Assembly: GCF_025420485.1 (NCBI RefSeq)
Contig: NZ_JAOEFD010000001.1
Span: 310,001-374,000, forward strand
Source of the DNA: Nesterenkonia marinintestina
GTDB lineage: Bacteria; Actinomycetota; Actinomycetes; Actinomycetales; Micrococcaceae
DNA: 64,000 bases
Direction: 5' to 3'
Positions within the stretch are counted from its first letter, which is position 1. Every line of letters begins with the position of its first letter. The notes below the pieces were generated by a model. The model had not been told where the DNA came from, did not search any database, and worked only from the letters and a program-made list of their open reading frames with translations. Shown here in pieces: positions 49,846 to 60,174 of this stretch. The position numbers and the translations under genes were made by a program.

Positions 49846-50889
49846 TCAGTCGTCCGCCTCCTCCGGATCCTCCGGTTCGACGTCCTCGCCGACGACGACG
49901 TCGGCGGAGTCCATCAGCTCCTGGGGCACCTCCAAGCCCATCTGCTCCGCCGCGTCCGGATTGAGGTACAGCTGGATGTCGTCGAGCGTCTCCACCGGTG
50001 TCTGTCCCGGGTCCTCGTCGTCCTGCAGGATGCGCAGCGCCATCTCTCCGGCCTGGCGCCCCAAGGCCTCATAGTCCACAGCGTAGGAGCCGATGGTCCC
50101 CCGAGCCACCGAATCTCCGTCGGCGGAGAAGACCGGGATCTGCTGATCGCGCCCGAAGCTGATCACCGACTCGAGGCCGGAGACGACCACATTGTCCGTG
50201 GGGATCCAGATCGCGTCGACCCCGGAGAGCGACTCCACTCCCTGCTGGACTTCCGCGGAGTTGGTGATGGTCGAGGTCTCGATCTCCACGTCGAGCTCCT
50301 CGGCGGCTTCGCGCGCCATCTCCACCTGGACCTCCGAGTTCACCTCACCCGAGGCGTAGAGGACACCGATCGACTCCACGTCGGGATCCGCCTCGGTGAT
50401 CAGCCCGAGCTGCTCCTCCACCGGATTCAGATCGGAGAGCCCGGTGACGTTCTCACCCGGCTCCTCCCAGGAGTCGACGAGCCCGGCCTCCTCAGGCTCG
50501 GTGACGGCCAAGAACACCACAGGAAGGTCTTCGCCCTGCGTCGCGGTGACGATCTGCTGCGACTGCGAGGTCGCGATCGTGGCCACCAGATCGTGGCCCC
50601 CTTCGGCCAGCTGCCCGGCCACCGTGGTCTCGGTGGCGGCGTCGCCCTGAGCGTTGCGCTCGGTCCACTCGACATCGACCTCCGCCTCCTCGAAGGCCTG
50701 CCGGAACCCCTCCCGTGCGGCGTCGAGCGACGGGTGCTCCACAGGCTGTGCGATGCCGATCGAATACGGGTCCTCCTCAGTACCCCGGTCATCACCCCCG
50801 GCGCCCTCCCCGCAGGACGTCAGCACGAGCGCGGCGAGCGCCGTCGGAACCAAGAATCGCAGGGCGGGCGGAACGAGACGGTCGGACAC
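49846..50889 (-). CDS. Orphan ABC substrate-binding lipoprotein (TrpX / ABC_sub_bind type)
   Basis: The 347-residue product has a lipoprotein signal (LVPTALAALVLTSC, lipidated Cys26) and a two-lobed periplasmic-binding fold like the ABC_sub_bind (PF04392, TrpX) group: YSIGIAQPVEHPSLDAAREGF, DLVATIATSQSQQIV, PVVFLAVTEPEEAGLV, NVTGLSDLNPVEEQLGLI, IWIPTDNVVVSGLESV. Members bind tryptophan or tyrosine-like solutes. The mature protein is highly acidic. No permease or ATPase gene follows; downstream is only the tRNA. It may work with a system elsewhere in the genome or be a remnant. GTG at 50889 has AAGGG 8 bases upstream. Confidence 0.87.
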   Translation of the reverse strand: MSDRLVPPALRFLVPTALAALVLTSCGEGAGGDDRGTEEDPYSIGIAQPVEHPSLDAAREGFRQAFEEAEVDVEWTERNAQGDAATETTVAGQLAEGGHDLVATIATSQSQQIVTATQGEDLPVVFLAVTEPEEAGLVDSWEEPGENVTGLSDLNPVEEQLGLITEADPDVESIGVLYASGEVNSEVQVEMAREAAEELDVEIETSTITNSAEVQQGVESLSGVDAIWIPTDNVVVSGLESVISFGRDQQIPVFSADGDSVARGTIGSYAVDYEALGRQAGEMALRILQDDEDPGQTPVETLDDIQLYLNPDAAEQMGLEVPQELMDSADVVVGEDVEPEDPEEADD

Positions 50890-51022
50890 TGGGGTTCCCT
50901 TCCTCAGGCGGATGCGAGCGGCTCCGGGCGAGGCGCCGACGGAGTGTCGACCATTCTTCCACGCGGCCCCCGAGCTCCGAGGCCGCGCGGCGGGCGGCGA
51001 CGCCGATAGAATCACCTCCGTC

Positions 51023-54000
51023 ATGGATGAGACCTCCCCCGCCGCCTCCCGCCGCAGCTACACCGCCGCCGAGCTGAACTATCCGGCCGAGCTGCCGGTC
51101 GTCGCCGAACGGGAACGCCTGCTCGAGGCCCTCCGTGACCACCAGGTGGTCGTCGTCGCCGGCGAGACGGGCTCGGGAAAGACCACTCAGCTGCCCAAGA
51201 TGCTGCTGGAGCTGGGAGTTCACCGGCACGGGACCGTCGGTCACACCCAGCCGCGGCGGCTGGCCGCGCGCACGGTGGCCGAACGGCTCGCCGAGGAGCT
51301 GGGCACCTCACTGGGCGACCAGGTGGGCTACCAGGTCCGCTTCACCTCGGAAGTCTCAGACTCCACCGATGTGAAGCTCATGACCGACGGCATCCTGCTC
51401 GCCGAGATCCGCCGGGATCCGCTGCTGAAGCGATACTCCGCCGTCATCATCGACGAGGCCCACGAACGCAGCCTCACCATCGACGTCATCCTGGGGTACC
51501 TGAAGTCGATCCTCCCCCGACGACCCGATCTGAAGGTCATCGTCACCTCGGCCACCATCGACCCCGAACGCTTCGCCGCGCACTTCGGGACCTCCTCCGA
51601 CGACGACCCCCGAGAGACGGCCTCCGAGGTGCCCATCGTCGAGGTCTCGGGGCGCACCTACCCCGTCGAGATCCGCTATCGTCCGCTGCGCCCCGAGGAC
51701 GCCGGGATCCACGACGAGACCCACGACTTCGACGACCCCGCGACCTCCCCCGCCGGCGAGCGGCCCCCGGCCGACGGCCGGGAGCGCGACATGATCGACG
51801 CCGTCGCCGACGCCGTCGTCGAGCTCGCCGAGGAGCCCTCCGGCGACATCCTGATCTTCTTCCCCGGCGAGCGCGAGATCCGCGACGCGGCCGACGCCCT
51901 GGCCGAGACGGTCCGTCGCCACCGTCGACTGGCCGACGCGGAGATCCTTCCGCTGTTCGGACGCCTGTCCATGGCCGAGCAGAAGCGGGTCTTCCACCCC
52001 GGCGGCCGGCGTCGGATCGTCTTGGCGACCAACGTGGCCGAGACCTCGCTGACCGTCCCCGGCATCCGCTACGTCATCGACACCGGCACCGCCCGCATCT
52101 CGCGCTACTCCACCCGGACCAAGGTCCAACGTCTCCCCATCGAGCCCATCTCGCAGGCCAGCGCGAACCAGCGCTCGGGCCGGTCGGGACGCACCTCGCC
52201 GGGCATCGCGATCCGCCTGTACTCCGAGGAGGACTTCGAGTCACGGCCGGAGTTCACAGACCCGGAGATCCTCCGCACATCCCTCGCCTCGGTGCTGCTG
52301 CAGATGTCCTCGATGGGCATCACGCGCACCCCGGAGGAGCTGCTCGACTTCCCCTTCGTCCAGCCTCCCGACGCCAAGGCGGTCAACGACGCCGTCCGGC
52401 TGCTCACCGAGCTCGGAGCCCTCCACGCCGGTCGGGGCAGGGCCCCGAAGGGCGCGATCACCCGGATCGGCCGACAGCTGGCCCAGCTGCCGGTCGACCC
52501 GCGCCTGGGACGCATGATGGTCGAAGCCGCACGTCGGGACTGCCTGGAGGAGGTCACCGTGCTGGTGGCCGCGCTGTCCATCCAGGACGTCCGGGAACGT
52601 CCCACCGAGCAGCGCCGACAGGCCGACGAGCTCCACGGCCGCTTCCGTGACACCGAGTCCGACTTCTCGGCGCTGCTGAACCTCTGGCGCCACCTGGTGG
52701 AGAAGCAGAAGGAGCTCTCCGGGAACCAGTTCCGACGCCTGTGCCGCCGGGAGTTCCTCAACTATCTGCGGGTGCGGGAATGGCAGGACCTGGTCGTCCA
52801 GCTCACCGACCTCGCCGCCGAGGCCGACCTGACCGAACATCGCTCAGGACGAGGCTCAGGACGCCGCTCAGGGCGTCGGCGCGGCTCCTCCCGACGCATG
52901 CCGGTGGACCCGGCCGGCCGTCACACGGCGGTCCACCAGTCGCTGCTGGCGGGACTGCTCAGCCACATCGGTCTCTTCGCCCCCCGGACCAAGGACTATC
53001 AGGGCGCCCGCGGCACCCGGTTCGCCGTGTTCCCCGGCTCGGGCCTCTTCAAGCGTCAGCACGACTGGGTGATGGCGGCCGAGCTCGTGGAGACCAGCCG
53101 ACTGTGGGCCCGCACGGTCGCGGCGATCCGTCCCGAGTGGGTCGAGGAGCTCGCACCGCACCTGGTGAAGACCCAACACTCCGATCCCCGATGGTCGGCG
53201 TCGCGGGGCGCCGCGGTGGTCACCGAGAAGGTCACGCTCTACGGCGTGCCGATCGTCGCCGACCGTGCTGTGCTCTACGGCCGCGTGGACCGCGAGGGCG
53301 CGCGGGAGGAGTTCATCCGACGCGCGCTCATCGACGGCGAGTGGACCACCCGCCATCACTTCGACGCGCGCAACAGGAGGCGCTTCGAGGAGCTGGAGGA
53401 GCTGCAGAGCCGCACGCGCCGCCGTGACCTCCAGGCCTCCGACGACGACCTCTTCGCGTTCTTCGATGCCCGCGTGCCCGACGACGTCGTCTCGCAGCGC
53501 CACTTCGACTCCTGGTGGAAGCATGCGCGCCACGAGACGCCCGAGCTGCTCGACCTGACCGAGGAGCACCTCTACGCGCAGGACGCCGACGCCGTCGACG
53601 TGGAGGCCTTCCCCGAGCACCTGGACCTCGACGGGCTGCGGCTTCCCCTGCAGTACGAGTTCAACCCCACCGTGTCCGGGAACCGCTCCGGAGCCGCCTC
53701 GGACGGGGTGACCGTCCGGATTCCTGTGGTCTTCCTCAATCAGATCTCCTCGGACCAGCTCGACTGGCTGATCCCGGGGCTGCGCACCGAACTGATCACG
53801 GCGCTCATCCGCTCGATGCCCAAACAGCTGCGCCGGAACTTCGTGCCGGCGCCGGACGTCGCCGCCGAGGCGCGCACGGCCCTGGAGGAGGGGTCCGTCC
53901 CGTACGCGGACCCCTTCGTCGGCTCCCTCGCACGGGTGCTCAGAGGTCTGCGCGGGGTGCCGGTGGACCCCTCGGGGCTGCGTGTCGATGCCCTGCCGGC

Positions 54001-55156
54001 GCACCTGAGGTTCACCTTCGCAGTGGTCTCGGAGAAGGGCCGGGTGCTGGACAGCTCCACGGATCTCACCGAGCTGCAGCTGCGCTACGCCGAGCAGAAC
54101 CGTCGGGCCATCGGTCGGTCGCTGGCCGAGCCGGACTCGGCAGACCGGGACGGGTCGGGACGGACCCGGGCACCGGATGCGGAGAGGGCAGCCGATCCGA
54201 GGAGCGGGGCGAGGGCCTCGTCATCCGGCGGGAAGGGCCCTCGGCCCGGGGCCGGCGCCCGACGCTCCGCCGTCCCCGAGCAGCGGCACCAGACCAGCTG
54301 GACCTTCGGTGATCTGCCCACAGAGCTGACCGCTCAGATCTCCGGCCGCGGCGTCGCAGGCTTCCCAGCCCTGGTTCCCGACGACGAGGAGGGGGGCCGC
54401 GGGGTGCGCTGCCTCATCGTCGACTCCGCAGAGGAGCAGGAGCGCCGGCACCGACGCGGTGTGGTCACCCTCCTCCGCGAGGTGCTGCCCTCTCCCCAGC
54501 GCTACGTGGTCGAACACCTCTCCCACCGGGAGCGTCTGGCCTTCAACCAGTCGCCGCACGGCACGGTGGAGTCGCTGGTCGTGGACTGCACCACCGCCGC
54601 CCTGGACCATCTCGTGCCGTCCGCACTGCCGTTCACGGCCGAAGCCTTCGAACGGGTCTCCCGCGAGGCCAGGGCCGAACTCATCGAGACGGTGCTGCGG
54701 CTGACCGGCACCGTTGCCGAGGTGCTCACCCTCGCCGGCGAGGTCACTGCGCGCCTGCAGTCGACGTCCTCGCCGGCGCTGGCACCGGCGGTCTCCGACA
54801 TGGAGGCCCAGCTGGGTCAGCTGGTGCGTCCCGGGTTCGTCGCGGAGGCCGGGTTCGCGCAGGTCCGGCACCTCACCCGATACCTGCGCGGCATGCTCCT
54901 CCGACTGGACCGGCTGGAGGCCGGCCAGGGGGTCACCAGGGACGCCGCGGACATGGACTCCGTCCAGCGGCTCGAGGACGAGTTCGACGCCGCCGTCGAG
55001 GCGGTCCCGTCCCAGCTGCCGGTGCCCCGCGCCCTGGACGAGGTCCGGTGGATGCTGGAGGAGTACCGGATCAACCTGTTCGCCCAGCAGCTCGGGACGG
55101 CTCAGACCGTCTCCCCCAAACGCATCCGACGGGCGGTGAAGCAGGGAAGCCGCTGA
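51023..55156 (+). CDS. hrpA: DEAH-box ATP-dependent RNA helicase HrpA
   Basis: A large RNA helicase of 1377 residues. Motif I AGETGSGKTTQLPK lies near residues 46-59, motif II IIDEAHERS near 150, motif III VTSATID. Helicase domain 2 has ETSLTVPGIRYVIDTG and QRSGRSGRTSPG. The ratchet/OB region follows, and a long C-terminal DUF3418-type domain (NPTVSGNRSGAASDGVTVRIPVVFLNQI onward). HrpA rescues stalled ribosomes and cleaves problem mRNAs in E. coli. Two Arg/Ser/Gly-rich low-complexity stretches (about residues 612-630 and 1030-1085) look like species-specific inserts. TAGAAT at 51007-51012 is a likely -10 just upstream. Confidence 0.94.
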   Translation: MDETSPAASRRSYTAAELNYPAELPVVAERERLLEALRDHQVVVVAGETGSGKTTQLPKMLLELGVHRHGTVGHTQPRRLAARTVAERLAEELGTSLGDQVGYQVRFTSEVSDSTDVKLMTDGILLAEIRRDPLLKRYSAVIIDEAHERSLTIDVILGYLKSILPRRPDLKVIVTSATIDPERFAAHFGTSSDDDPRETASEVPIVEVSGRTYPVEIRYRPLRPEDAGIHDETHDFDDPATSPAGERPPADGRERDMIDAVADAVVELAEEPSGDILIFFPGEREIRDAADALAETVRRHRRLADAEILPLFGRLSMAEQKRVFHPGGRRRIVLATNVAETSLTVPGIRYVIDTGTARISRYSTRTKVQRLPIEPISQASANQRSGRSGRTSPGIAIRLYSEEDFESRPEFTDPEILRTSLASVLLQMSSMGITRTPEELLDFPFVQPPDAKAVNDAVRLLTELGALHAGRGRAPKGAITRIGRQLAQLPVDPRLGRMMVEAARRDCLEEVTVLVAALSIQDVRERPTEQRRQADELHGRFRDTESDFSALLNLWRHLVEKQKELSGNQFRRLCRREFLNYLRVREWQDLVVQLTDLAAEADLTEHRSGRGSGRRSGRRRGSSRRMPVDPAGRHTAVHQSLLAGLLSHIGLFAPRTKDYQGARGTRFAVFPGSGLFKRQHDWVMAAELVETSRLWARTVAAIRPEWVEELAPHLVKTQHSDPRWSASRGAAVVTEKVTLYGVPIVADRAVLYGRVDREGAREEFIRRALIDGEWTTRHHFDARNRRRFEELEELQSRTRRRDLQASDDDLFAFFDARVPDDVVSQRHFDSWWKHARHETPELLDLTEEHLYAQDADAVDVEAFPEHLDLDGLRLPLQYEFNPTVSGNRSGAASDGVTVRIPVVFLNQISSDQLDWLIPGLRTELITALIRSMPKQLRRNFVPAPDVAAEARTALEEGSVPYADPFVGSLARVLRGLRGVPVDPSGLRVDALPAHLRFTFAVVSEKGRVLDSSTDLTELQLRYAEQNRRAIGRSLAEPDSADRDGSGRTRAPDAERAADPRSGARASSSGGKGPRPGAGARRSAVPEQRHQTSWTFGDLPTELTAQISGRGVAGFPALVPDDEEGGRGVRCLIVDSAEEQERRHRRGVVTLLREVLPSPQRYVVEHLSHRERLAFNQSPHGTVESLVVDCTTAALDHLVPSALPFTAEAFERVSREARAELIETVLRLTGTVAEVLTLAGEVTARLQSTSSPALAPAVSDMEAQLGQLVRPGFVAEAGFAQVRHLTRYLRGMLLRLDRLEAGQGVTRDAADMDSVQRLEDEFDAAVEAVPSQLPVPRALDEVRWMLEEYRINLFAQQLGTAQTVSPKRIRRAVKQGSR

Positions 55157-55181
55157 GCCGTTCGGCGGCCCCCGCTGAGCC

Positions 55182-55616
55182 TCAGTCCTCCTCGGCGGGG
55201 ACGTGCTCGGCGTCGCCCATCAGGCGCAGCGCGACCCGAAGCTTCTCTGCGGCGACGTCCATCCGTTCCGGATCGGGATCCGACTCGACCCGGCCGAAGT
55301 CAAAGTCCGCCATGGATTCGGAGGGCCACACGTGGATGTGCAGATGGTCGATCTCGTAGCCGGCGATGACGAGACCGGCGCGCGCGGAGCCGAAGGCCTC
55401 GACCTCGGCCTTCCCGATGCGATGGGCCACCCGCATCAGATGGGCCATGAGCTCCGGGTCGGCGTCGGTCCAGCGGTCGACCTCATGACGAGGCACCACC
55501 AGCGTGTGCCCGTAGGCCAGGGGCGCGATGGAGAGGAAGGCGACGCAGGTCTCGTCCTGCCACACGAACCGACCGGGCAGCTCGCCGTCGATGATCTTTG
55601 TGAACACCGTGCTCAT
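55182..55616 (-). CDS. HIT-family nucleotide hydrolase/transferase
   Basis: The 144-residue product has the histidine triad HLHIHVWP near residues 91-98 and the family's N-terminal pattern FTKIIDGELPGRFVWQDETCVAFL with YGHTLVVPRHEVDRW. HIT proteins hydrolyse nucleoside phosphoramidates or dinucleoside polyphosphates; the physiological substrate here is unknown. The ATG at 55616 is fixed by the conserved start. It is convergent with hrpA, 25 bp apart. Confidence 0.93.
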   Translation of the reverse strand: MSTVFTKIIDGELPGRFVWQDETCVAFLSIAPLAYGHTLVVPRHEVDRWTDADPELMAHLMRVAHRIGKAEVEAFGSARAGLVIAGYEIDHLHIHVWPSESMADFDFGRVESDPDPERMDVAAEKLRVALRLMGDAEHVPAEED

Positions 55617-55776
55617 GGGTGTGCTCCTTCCGGGTCCCGCGGGACCCTACGGGTGTGCGGTGGGCGGGGGCCCTGATGCGATCGTACGTCCCCAGCTCGG
55701 AGCACCGATACGTCGGGGGCGCTGATATTCTGGATCGGCCCGCCGCCGGGAACCACGCCCCGCAGGGAGGAGCGCC

Positions 55777-56205
55777 ATGACCCAGGAGTCGACCTCGCAG
55801 CGGCCCGCCGCCCCGGCGACCCGCGCCCGCAGCACTCGCCAGAAGCGCGCCGTCTGGGCCGCGCTGAGCTCGCTCGAGGACTTCGTCAGCGCCCAGGACC
55901 TGCACCGCATCCTCACCGAGCGGGGCGAGAAGGTCTCTCTGGCCACCGTCTACCGCATCCTTCAGTCGCATCAGGAGGAGGGGACCGTCGACGTCCTCCG
56001 CCCCGACGACGGCGAGGCGGTGTTCCGGCTCTGCGAACGCGAGGAGCATCATCACCATCTGGTCTGCCGCAGCTGCGGACTGACCGTGGAGTTCGCGGCC
56101 GAAGACATCGAGGCCTGGGCCGCGCGGTTCGCCGAGGAGCAGGGCTTCACCGAACAGCATCACACCTTGGAGGTGTACGGGCTCTGCGCCGACTGCTCGG
56201 CCTGA
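55777..56205 (+). CDS. zur: Fur-family zinc regulator (Zur)
   Basis: Winged-helix metalloregulator of 142 residues. The DNA-binding domain (about 18-82; TRQKRAVWAALSSLEDFVSAQDLH and VSLATVYRILQSHQEEG) is followed by the metal-binding dimerisation domain. That domain has HHHHLVCRSCGLTVEF and CADC, the structural zinc cysteines. Its location beside znuABC favours Zur over Fur. The ATG at 55777 has GGGAGGAGC upstream, and GATATTCT near 55725 may be its -10. Its last 46 bp overlap the 3' end of znuB on the other strand. Confidence 0.9.
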   Translation: MTQESTSQRPAAPATRARSTRQKRAVWAALSSLEDFVSAQDLHRILTERGEKVSLATVYRILQSHQEEGTVDVLRPDDGEAVFRLCEREEHHHHLVCRSCGLTVEFAAEDIEAWAARFAEEQGFTEQHHTLEVYGLCADCSA

Positions 56206-57050
56206 GACCGACGACGGCGTCGCCGCCCCCGTCCGACCACCAGACAGATGAGATAGATCAGGAACGAGATCGTCGTGATGTAGGGGCTGATGGGTATCGT
56301 TCCGGTGATGGCGAGCATGATCCCGCCCACCGCGGAGATCAGCGAGAAGGCCATGGACAGCAGCACCGCGGACATGGGATGCACGGTGACGCGCAGCGAG
56401 GCGGCCGCGGGGACGACCAGCAGCGCCAGCACCAGCAGGGCCCCGATGATCTGCACGGACATCGCCACGGCGGCGCCGAGCAGGACCATGAAGCCGATGG
56501 ACAGCGCGTTGACGCCCACACCCCGGGCGCGCGCAAGCTGCGGATCCACCGAGGCGAACATCAGCGGCCTCCAGATGACCACCAGGACGGCGCTGATCAG
56601 CACCGCACCGGTGACCAGGGTCCGGGTCTGGATGTCGTCGACCCCGATGATCTGTCCGGTCAGCAGCCCGAACTTGTTCGCCGAACGCCCTTGGTACAGG
56701 GACAGGAAGAGTATGCCGAGACCGAGCCCGAACGGCATCAGGACTCCGGTGACCGCACCGACGTCCTTGTCCCGCAGGCTCAGCACCCCGATCAGGGCGG
56801 CGGCGGCCACTGCTCCCACCGCTGAGCCGGCGACCACGTCGAGTCCGGCCAGCAGGGCGAGCGCCGCACCGGCGAAGGAGATCTCGGCGATGCCGTGGAC
56901 CACCAGCGCGGTGCGCCGCAGCATGATGAACACCCCGATCATGCCGCCCATCAGGCCGAGCACTCCGGCGGCGATCACCGAGTTGGAGACGAGCTGGAAG
57001 AGGTCCCAGTAACCCTCCAGGGTGAACGACCCGCTGATCCTCTCGATCAT
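56160..57050 (-). CDS. znuB: Zinc ABC transporter permease
   Basis: Integral membrane subunit of a zinc (possibly manganese) importer. The 296-residue product has about eight hydrophobic segments and the ABC-3 family blocks GGMIGVFIMLRRTALVVHGIAEISFAGAALA, PFGLGLGILFLS, and the coupling region VGVNALSIGFMVLLGAAVAMSVQIIGALLVLALLVVPAAAS (in pieces). The C-terminus ends in a run of Arg residues and a hydrophilic tail encoded in the overlap with zur. ATG at 57050 overlaps znuC by 4 nt. Confidence 0.92.
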   Translation of the reverse strand: MIERISGSFTLEGYWDLFQLVSNSVIAAGVLGLMGGMIGVFIMLRRTALVVHGIAEISFAGAALALLAGLDVVAGSAVGAVAAAALIGVLSLRDKDVGAVTGVLMPFGLGLGILFLSLYQGRSANKFGLLTGQIIGVDDIQTRTLVTGAVLISAVLVVIWRPLMFASVDPQLARARGVGVNALSIGFMVLLGAAVAMSVQIIGALLVLALLVVPAAASLRVTVHPMSAVLLSMAFSLISAVGGIMLAITGTIPISPYITTISFLIYLICLVVGRGRRRRRRSQAEQSAQSPYTSKV

Positions 57051-57950
57051 GCCGACCTCCCGTGCTCGCCGTGGGACTGGTGGTCGTCGTCGTGGACGTG
57101 GGGGCCGACTCCCACACGGGGGTCTTCGGGCGCGAGAGGCTCCTCGGCCCGATGCCCGGGAGCGCAGTGGTGCCCCTCGAAGTGCTGGGACATGACCACC
57201 AGTCGTCCGCGGTGCTCGATGACGTCGATCGGAGCGCCATAGAGCTCGGAGAGCACCTCGGACCGCATGACGGCCTCCGTGGTCCCGATGCGGTGACCGC
57301 CGGGGGCCAGGTAGAGCACCCGGTCGACGTGCTCGACGACGGGGTTGATCTCATGGGTGACGAACACGACCGCCGTGCCGGATTCAGCCTGTTCGCGGAT
57401 CAGCCGGGTGACGCCCTGCTGATGGTGGAGGTCGAGGGAGTGCAGCGGCTCGTCGCACAGCAGCACGGTCGGCTCGGAGGCCAGCGCCTGGGCGGCACGC
57501 AGGCGCTGCTGCTCGCCGCCGGAGAGCAGCCCCACCGGTTCGTCGGCGTAGTCCGAGGCGCCGACCTTCTCGAGCAGCTCGTCGACCCGGCGGCGCATCC
57601 GGCGTCGGTGCATCCGAATTCCGTAGCGGTGTCCGTCGAGGCCCAGGGCGACGACGTCCCGGGCGCGCAGCGGAGTCTCTGCGGGCATATCGGCCTGCTG
57701 GGGGATGTAGCCCACACGGCTGGATCCGCGTCGCGCGGGACGGCCGGCGATCTCCGCCGACCCCGAGTCCAGCCGCTGCAGCCCCAGAAGGACCTTCAGC
57801 AGAGTGGACTTCCCGGCACCGTTGGGGCCCAGAACGGCGAGGAACTCTCCGGGTGAGAGGTCCAGGTCCAGGCCGGACCAGAGGCTGCGGCCGTGGAAGC
57901 CGACGCCGGCGTTGCGCAGCGACAGGACGGACCGGGCCGCAGCGGGAGAC

Positions 57951-57961
<11 letters not shown>
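57047..57961 (-). CDS. znuC: Zinc ABC transporter ATP-binding protein
   Basis: ATPase of the zinc importer. The 304-residue product has Walker A GPNGAGKSTLLKVLLG near residues 43-58, the Q-loop in GYIPQQADMP, signature LSGGEQQRLRAAQALA, Walker B TVLLCDEPLHSLD and the switch His in VVFVTHEINPV. The last 45 residues are rich in His (HHCAPGHRAEEP..., HVHDDDHQSHGEHG), which may bind zinc near the transporter. ATG at 57961 overlaps the znuA stop by 11 nt. Confidence 0.93.
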
Positions 57962-58976
<1,015 letters not shown>

Positions 58977-59013
58977 GGGGAACTTTCGGCGAAGGGGCGG
59001 CGATGTCGGTCCT

Positions 59014-59043
59014 CAGGCTACGCCGCACTCTTGTTGAGAACAA
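59014..59043 (-). promoter_or_regulatory. Promoter and candidate Zur site of znuABC
   Basis: On the minus strand TTGTTC, a 17-bp spacer and TAGCCT (59019-59014) form a possible promoter about 40 bp upstream of the znuA GTG. TTGTT-GAG-AACAA (59031-59043) is a perfect 5-base inverted repeat overlapping the -35. That is where a Zur repressor would be expected, although the match to known Zur boxes is only general. Confidence 0.38.
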
Positions 59044-59070
59044 ATCGCAACACGAGCTCCTCGTCGTCGC

Positions 59071-60174
59071 TCAGCGTCTGCGCTCCTCGACCGGCTCGTC
59101 CGCCTCCTCCTCGACCCGGTGCCGGCGCCGAGAGTCCCGCGACTGCGTCACGTCATGGATCTCGCCGATGAGCACCTCGAGGATGTCCTCGAGGAACAGG
59201 ATGCCCAGCGTCCGCCCGTCGGCATGCAGGACCCTGGCCAGGTGGGACCCGGTGCGCTGCATCCGGGCCAGGCAGTCCTCGATCTCATCCTCAGGTGCCA
59301 TGTTCACCAGGGAACGGACCGCGGTGTAGGGCAGCGGGTCCTCGTAGTGGGACTGCGGCAGCGTCATGATGTCCTTGAGGTGGACGTAGCCGTCGAAGTC
59401 GCCGTCGTCGTCGACCACCAGGAACCGGGAGAACCCGGTGCGACCCACAGCTTTCTCAACCTGCTTGGGGATGACGTCGTTGGGGAGCGAGACCACATCC
59501 TCGACCGGCACCATCACGGACTCGGCCGTGTAGTCGGAGAACTCCAGGGCTCCGGCGATGACGCCGGACTCGTCGGAGACGGTCCCCCCGCGGGTCGACT
59601 CGGCGACGATCGACTGCATCTCCTCCAGCGTGAACGTCGAGACCACCTCGTCGCGCGGAGTGATCCGGAACATGCGGAGCACGACGTTCGCGATGACGTT
59701 GAGCACCCAGATCAGCGGCATGAGCAGCCGATACAGCAGGACCAGCGGCGGAGCCAGCAGCAGCACCGCCCGGTCCGCCACCGAGACCGCGTAGTTCTTC
59801 GGCACCATCTCGCCGAGGGTGACGTGGAGGAAGGAGACGATCAGCAGTGCGACGACGAATGCGGTCACCGAGGCGACGGCCTGCGAGAGCCCGACCGCGG
59901 TGAGCGGATCGGTGAGCAGGTGGTGGATCGCCGGCTCCGACACCAGCAGGATCAGCAGCGAGCAGACGGTGATGCCCAGCTGGGCGATCGCGAGCATCTG
60001 TGACACGTGCTCCATCGCGTACAGCGCCGTCTTGGCCCGGGAGGAGCCGGCCTCGGCCTTGGGCTCGATCTGGCTGCGGCGCGCGCTCATCACGGCGAAC
60101 TCGCCGCCGACGAAGAAGGCGTTGCCGACCAGGAGCACCACCAGCCAGACGATCCCCATCAGGTCGCCGCCCAT
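59071..60174 (-). CDS. CNNM/CBS-domain membrane protein (hemolysin-like), downstream paralogue
   Basis: The 367-residue product has an N-terminal DUF21/CNNM membrane domain (about four helices; VVLLVGNAFFVGGEFAVMSARRSQIE and VTLGEMVPKNYAVS). Two CBS domains follow (about 205-330; VPVEDVVSLPNDV, GRTLGILFLEDILEVLIGEI). Proteins of this family transport or sense Mg2+/Co2+ (CorC, MpfA); the older name hemolysin is misleading. No C-terminal CorC domain is present, only a charged tail. It overlaps its paralogue by one base (TGATG), so the two are co-translated and may form a heteromer. Confidence 0.88.
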   Translation of the reverse strand: MGGDLMGIVWLVVLLVGNAFFVGGEFAVMSARRSQIEPKAEAGSSRAKTALYAMEHVSQMLAIAQLGITVCSLLILLVSEPAIHHLLTDPLTAVGLSQAVASVTAFVVALLIVSFLHVTLGEMVPKNYAVSVADRAVLLLAPPLVLLYRLLMPLIWVLNVIANVVLRMFRITPRDEVVSTFTLEEMQSIVAESTRGGTVSDESGVIAGALEFSDYTAESVMVPVEDVVSLPNDVIPKQVEKAVGRTGFSRFLVVDDDGDFDGYVHLKDIMTLPQSHYEDPLPYTAVRSLVNMAPEDEIEDCLARMQRTGSHLARVLHADGRTLGILFLEDILEVLIGEIHDVTQSRDSRRRHRVEEEADEPVEERRR

